Assembly (NCBI GenBank): GCA_963932465.1
Contig: OZ010788.1
Coordinates: 201,626,559 to 201,690,558, forward strand
Length of the DNA: 64,000 nt
Source: Maratus speciosus
Lineage: Eukaryota; Arthropoda; Arachnida; Araneae; Salticidae
Reading direction: 5' to 3'
Shown here: one piece after another, positions 59,890-64,000 of the stretch
Layout of the letters: every line of letters begins with the position of its first letter
Numbering within the stretch: position 1 is the first letter of the stretch
Notes under the pieces: generated by a model
Databases searched by the model: none
Told to the model about the DNA's origin: nothing
What the model saw: the letters and a program-made list of their open reading frames with translations, nothing else
Position numbers and translations under genes: made by a program

Positions 59890-60957
59890 TCAGGGTGTCT
59901 GGCCACCTGGAAAACTTGGATAATTTGGAAAAGTCAGGGAAATGTATATAGACTGGGGAAAATCAGGGAAAATTACCATTCCTGTGGTAAAGTCAGGGCT
60001 GGGGTCGATGTAGGTTTTTATTTTTGGGGCCCATTTTGTGAAAAGTAAAAGTTATTTTTGTGAATTTTATAATATTTTTGTGAAAAATAACATTTTGTAA
60101 CGAAAGTTGAAATCCAGTTACTCAAATTCGAACCAAGAATTTATTAACAAAAATTTCTTTAAATCCCCTTGCTAAAGTTTTTGTTTTTCGTGACTTGGTG
60201 TTATTTAAAAATTACACATTTTAAAAGACTTTTTATGAAAAAGAATGTTACAAAAGGGGCTTATTTTATTCAAAGGAATTTTGTGAAGGGGCCTGTTTTA
60301 TTAAGTTCATTTTTGTGAAGAGGCCCGTTTTATTGAATTTATTTTTGTGAAGGTGCCCATTTTATAAAATTTATTTTTGTGAAGGGGCCCATTTTATTAA
60401 ATAGATTTTCATGAGATCGACCCCTGCAGGGAAATTTGAAAACTCTGAGAAAGGGTTACAAAAATTTGAAACTTCCAAGAAAAAAAAAATGTTATTATAA
60501 AACTAAAGATTTGAAATTGCAGCACCAGGTAAATCAAATTTTGCTCTTTATAAGTACTGTAAAGATTATATTTCAACCTGTCTTGCAAATAATTTTGTCT
60601 ACCCTTTTTGAATCCTTCCTTGTAACTCGGAGATTTTCAACTCCATCTTCACTGAAACTTTGTACTGAATTTTGAAGGATTGATTACAACATGTTTCAGT
60701 TTGTTTACTTATCTTTGTTTTGGAACTGGATGTTAGTTAGCTTAATTTATTGAATACTTATTATTTGTATTAAAATATGTTGAAGCAATCTGTATTTAAC
60801 TGTGACTGGTGTGATAAAGAATTTCATCCTGACTCGACAAAGTGGATAGAACCTGGTGCTAAAAGTGTGTATATTTAGCACATGGAAAATGTTCAAGAAT
60901 TTGGTTAACAATTCAGTAGTTGTTACGTCAGAATCAGTTGTGAAAATAGACACCCTG
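59890..60957. mobile_element. hAT-like element with CAGGGTGTC ends
   Basis: Left CAGGGTGTCTGGCC, right inverted CAGGGTGTCTATTTTC. Subterminal GTCAGGGAAAAT words. It hosts the TTTGTGAAGGG-type repeat. TSD ambiguous (TAAAAT in both flanks). Confidence 0.6.
60004..60416. repeat. TTTGTGAAGGGGCC-type element, copy D
   Basis: Ends GGGGTCGAT and inverted GGGGTCGAT. Five or more internal units with TTTTGTGAAGGGGCCC followed by ATTTTATT. CAGGG flanks both ends. Confidence 0.7.
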
Positions 60958-61312
60958 TAAAATGAACTTAACATCAAAAAGTTAACAGAAAATGTTCAGT
61001 TTTACCTTTGTGATTTTCAATTTTTTCAAACTGTGTTTTCTTTAAACAAAATCACAGTATTGAAGGCAAAGCCTCTAAGAAACTAGTAATTCAAAAGACA
61101 TGAACAACCATGGCCAAATTTGATTCATCCTAAGCAGCCGTATTAAAAAGTTGAACTCTTTGTTCTCGCAGAATCATATTTTCCCTCCGGAGAAACATAG
61201 GTGGTACTTTTACCCACTCTTTCTAATGAGGAATTTCCTTTTCTTTGCATTGTGTTCTCATATTTAATTTAGGTTTTAACTTGCATGAAATTGCAATTTT
61301 GTTTTATTTTAG

Positions 61313-61408
61313 TCGAAAACAGTTTATTGCTGTGTTCCATGCTACATTTCTGATTCATTAAGAAAAAAAAATCCTGGAGTTTCTTATAATCAATTTCATT
61401 CAAAATAG
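61313..61408 (+). pseudogene. THAP zinc-finger-like fragment, copy 1
   Basis: After a possible acceptor, the frame reads KTVYCCVPCYISDSLRKKNP then GVSYNQFHSK and stops. It resembles the start of a THAP domain (CCVPGC...NPGVSFHRFP). In the next frame LRNKWLKVIYT continues the match, and TICQYDF further on may correspond to the C-x2-H end. THAP domains occur in P-element transposases and host factors; this is broken by a frameshift. Confidence 0.5.
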
Positions 61409-61835
61409 GACTTTAAGGAATAAATGGTTGAAAGTTATATACACGGTTAATTTCTGTATTTTCTTATCTCAGACCACAATTTGTCAATATGATTTCCAAA
61501 ATTTAAGACTTTATGGAGCAGATTGTACCAATCCTAAATTCAAATGGAATCCTTAAAACTATTTATCAATTAATGTATTCAAAAATAATAAAAAACCCTT
61601 TATTATTTTCAAATACATTAATTGTTACATAGTTTTAAGAACTCGATTCATCCTATTCAGCCATATCAAAAAGCTGAACTCTTTGTTCTCGCAGAATCAT
61701 ATTTTCCTTCCGGAGAAACATGGGTAGTGCTTTTACCCACTGTTTCTAATGAGGAATTTCCTTTTCTTTGCATTGTGCTCTCGTATTTGATTTAGGTTTT
61801 AAGTTACATGAAATTGCGATTTTGTTTTATTTTAG

Positions 61836-61932
61836 TCGAAAACAGTTCATTGCTGTGTTCCATACTACACTTCTGATTCATTAAGAAAAAAAACATCCTG
61901 GAGTTTCTTTTAATCAATTTCATTCAAAATAG
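61836..61932 (+). pseudogene. THAP zinc-finger-like fragment, copy 2
   Basis: Tandem copy of 61313-61408. KTVHCCVP then changes frame because of one extra base in the A run near 61886-61894. Same state of decay. Confidence 0.45.
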
Positions 61933-62130
61933 GACTTTAAGGAATAAATGGTTGAAAGTTATATATACAGGGTTAATTTCTGTATTTTCTTATCTCAAAC
62001 CACAATTCGTCAATATGATTTCCAAAATTTAAGACATTACGGAGCAGATTGTACCAATCCTAAATTCAAACGGAATCCTTAAAACTATTTCTCAATTAAT
62101 GTATTCGAAAATAATAAAAAACCCTTTAGG

Positions 62131-62983
62131 GGAATGTGACATAAATGAGCAAAAAATAAATAAATGTTTATTAATGTGTGCAAAATTCTTGCCCATAATT
62201 TAAAAGAATATGGGCATCACCTAACATTATTGAAAATTGTTCACAATGTACAATTATCTATATTTTCTAAATAATTAAGAATCATATAAAAATAATCTAT
62301 CTTCTGAAAATATTATTTCGATATGAGTTGATTACCAGATATTGGCAAAAAAGTTTTTTTTATTCTGTCACTATTTAGAGATATGTAAATATTTCTTTAT
62401 TTTTATCAGATATTTTTATACCATGACTGTCCAGAATTCGAATATTTCACTTTATGATTTGCCTTGTTTAATATATTTTTTAAACATAATGAAATCTGTA
62501 ATATTGTTATTTTCTATTTCCTTGTATATTTCTGGTTAAACCTATTGAAAATTGTTTGCAATATACATATATATCTTTATTGTCTAAATTATTAAAATTG
62601 GTGCAAAAATTAATCAGGGTTCTGAGACAATTATTTCTATATGAGTTGATTGCCAAGTATTGGAGAAAAATGTTTGCTTATTCTCTTAATATTGTGAAAC
62701 ATGTAAATATCTTTTTATTTTACATGAAAACCAACACTTTAAAATCAGACAATTTAATAAAAGCAAAATAACATTACATTTAAATAAGCCTGTAGACGTT
62801 TCAAAGAAGCAGTTTTTAAATGTGATTTTATTGTGTATTCATTAAATTGTTAGTTTTCATATAATTAATTTGATCAGATGTAATGTTCACTTATCTTAAA
62901 TCTTTAAAATTTTGTTATATTTTTATACTATGACCTAGTAAAGAATTCAAATATTTGATTTTATAATTTTCCCTGTTTTTTAG
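62131..62983. repeat. Degenerate duplicated AT-rich sequence
   Basis: TATTGAAAATTGTTCACAAT near 62228 recurs as TATTGAAAATTGTTTGCAAT near 62542; a block at 62411-62470 recurs at 62919-62978. Old tandem duplication; no gene. Confidence 0.5.
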
Positions 62984-64000
62984 GGTTCCGTACTTAAAAA
63001 GTAAAAACGGAACCATTATAAGATCACTCTTGTGTCTGTCTGTCTGTCACAGCCATTTTACTTGTAAACTATGGAACGTGGTGAGGTTAAAATTCGGGGA
63101 AGTAATAAAGACCATTGACCCACATATTTTCATATTAATAAACATTCATAAATATATTTAGTAAAAAAGTAGAGGGGCTAATTATGCTACTTGAAAAAAA
63201 AAATCTTTTCATTGTATATCATGTATCCTGTGAAAGCTTTTGTAACGCTGAACTCAAAAATACATTCCTTTTAATTTTAGGTATTATATTTTCAAAGATA
63301 TTGTTGAAAATATAGCACAAAAATATGTTCCTCCCCATCTAATTCCAAATCTACTGAAACTAAAATTATGAAAAAATTAGAGGTAGTAGACATTAATATA
63401 AACCTTGCCGGAAAATTATAGCGATTACCCTAGGTCACATAGTTTTTGAGTAATTAGCATTTTTCTGTTATACACAAATTTCGATTTACGGTCATTCAGA
63501 AAAATTGTTGAGCATCGCTGAATATACCTATCGTTGCAGAAGAATAAAAGCATTGTTGATAATGATTTTCGAAAAAAATCATTGGTAATTAGCCAAGATA
63601 TTAACCCTTAAAGGTACTGTCAGTTTGGACATACACAAGGACAGGGGCGGCGTACTCTATGCCTAGTTAACATCTTTTAATGATATATATGTGTAATATA
63701 ATGTCCAGTAACAGTATAAAAGCAATAAACGTCAAATTGTTAAAAACATACTAATTTAAGGGGTCTCGGGACTCTAAAAAGTGGAAAAAATGAAAAAAAA
63801 GACCAATTTCAACATTTAATGTCGTAAAATGTATATGATTTTAAAACACAATTTTAATTGGAATGAAAGATATAAGTATGATCTTTCGTTTCATGTATTT
63901 AAAAAATTGCAAGATACAGAATTAGTATTTATAGGGGGCTCGAAACTGTTAGACAATTGTCAAACAAAAAATCGGCATAACAGTTTACGTGCAGGATTAC
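62984..64000 (-). repeat. Hairpin-ended repeat, truncated by the window edge
   Basis: Begins with hairpin GGTTCCGT/ACGGAACC (62985-63015), followed by CTGTCTGTCTGTC. This is the inverse of the right end of the 24263-27570 element (GACAGACAGACAG then AGGGTTTCGT hairpin). The rest of the window probably belongs to it; no coding sequence recognised. Confidence 0.55.

Larger units (their letters stand above)
61119..62130 (+). repeat. 523-bp tandem duplication containing a THAP-finger fragment
   Basis: Unit 1 is about 61122-61600, unit 2 about 61645-62127, about 95% identical. The junction (61573-61621) can fold as a hairpin (TTAATGTATTC...). Each unit holds a candidate splice acceptor (TTTATTTTAG) just before the THAP-like frame. 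Confidence 0.87.

Noticed and set aside
60436..60977. Short frames on both strands
   Set aside because: Compositionally AT-driven, no domain, inside a hAT-like repeat.

Overview
This is a eukaryotic nuclear window: AT-rich (about 70% A+T by eye), with spliceosomal introns, polyadenylation-type signals and a very heavy load of DNA transposons. The proteins and repeat families fit an invertebrate animal, most likely an arthropod (a chelicerate is my guess). The sequence alone does not fix the species.

Two host genes are supported, arranged head to head. PDCD5 lies on the minus strand in five short coding exons (51136-51068, 46400-46292, 29576-29485, 10278-10204, 3537-3490). Together they encode 130 residues, but the gene spans about 48 kb. 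XPG/ERCC5, a nucleotide-excision-repair endonuclease, lies on the plus strand (51792-54767) as a single uninterrupted 991-codon frame with all catalytic carboxylates present. The 655 bp between the two start codons should hold a shared promoter. No other host gene is supported; nearly all other short open frames are chance or lie in transposons.

The PDCD5 introns and the region downstream of XPG are a museum of cut-and-paste elements, many dated by nesting and by target-site duplications (TSDs) that can be read directly. Intron 4 (3538-10203) holds a dead piggyBac between TTAA sites and a 1.5 kb fold-back element. Intron 3 (10279-29484) holds hAT-like elements and a pogo-like transposon (about 13103-17938). 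That transposon's transposase is split by a compound tRNA-Thr-bearing repeat with a 14-bp TSD, and the repeat is in turn split inside a tRNA anticodon loop by a Tigger-like element. Intron 3 also holds two hAT elements 14 bp apart, one carrying an 888-bp palindrome, and a hairpin-ended tandem repeat invaded by a hAT element with a minisatellite core. Intron 2 (29577-46291) holds tRNA-derived repeats, hAT transposase fragments with BED fingers, an unclassified TAAT-flanked element and a three-level nest of hAT elements. Intron 1 (46401-51067) holds a recent 484-bp tandem duplication and a hAT-like element.

Downstream of XPG (54768-64000) are a tRNA-like repeat split by a 2.9 kb hAT element, a Tigger-like element containing a 245-bp hAT element, a duplicated THAP-finger fragment and a second hairpin-ended repeat at the window edge. 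The recurring theme is host intron growth by nested hAT and Tc1/mariner/pogo insertions. The most unusual parts are the tRNA-bearing compound repeat with its conserved tail and the 30-bp minisatellite shared by hAT families with unrelated termini.
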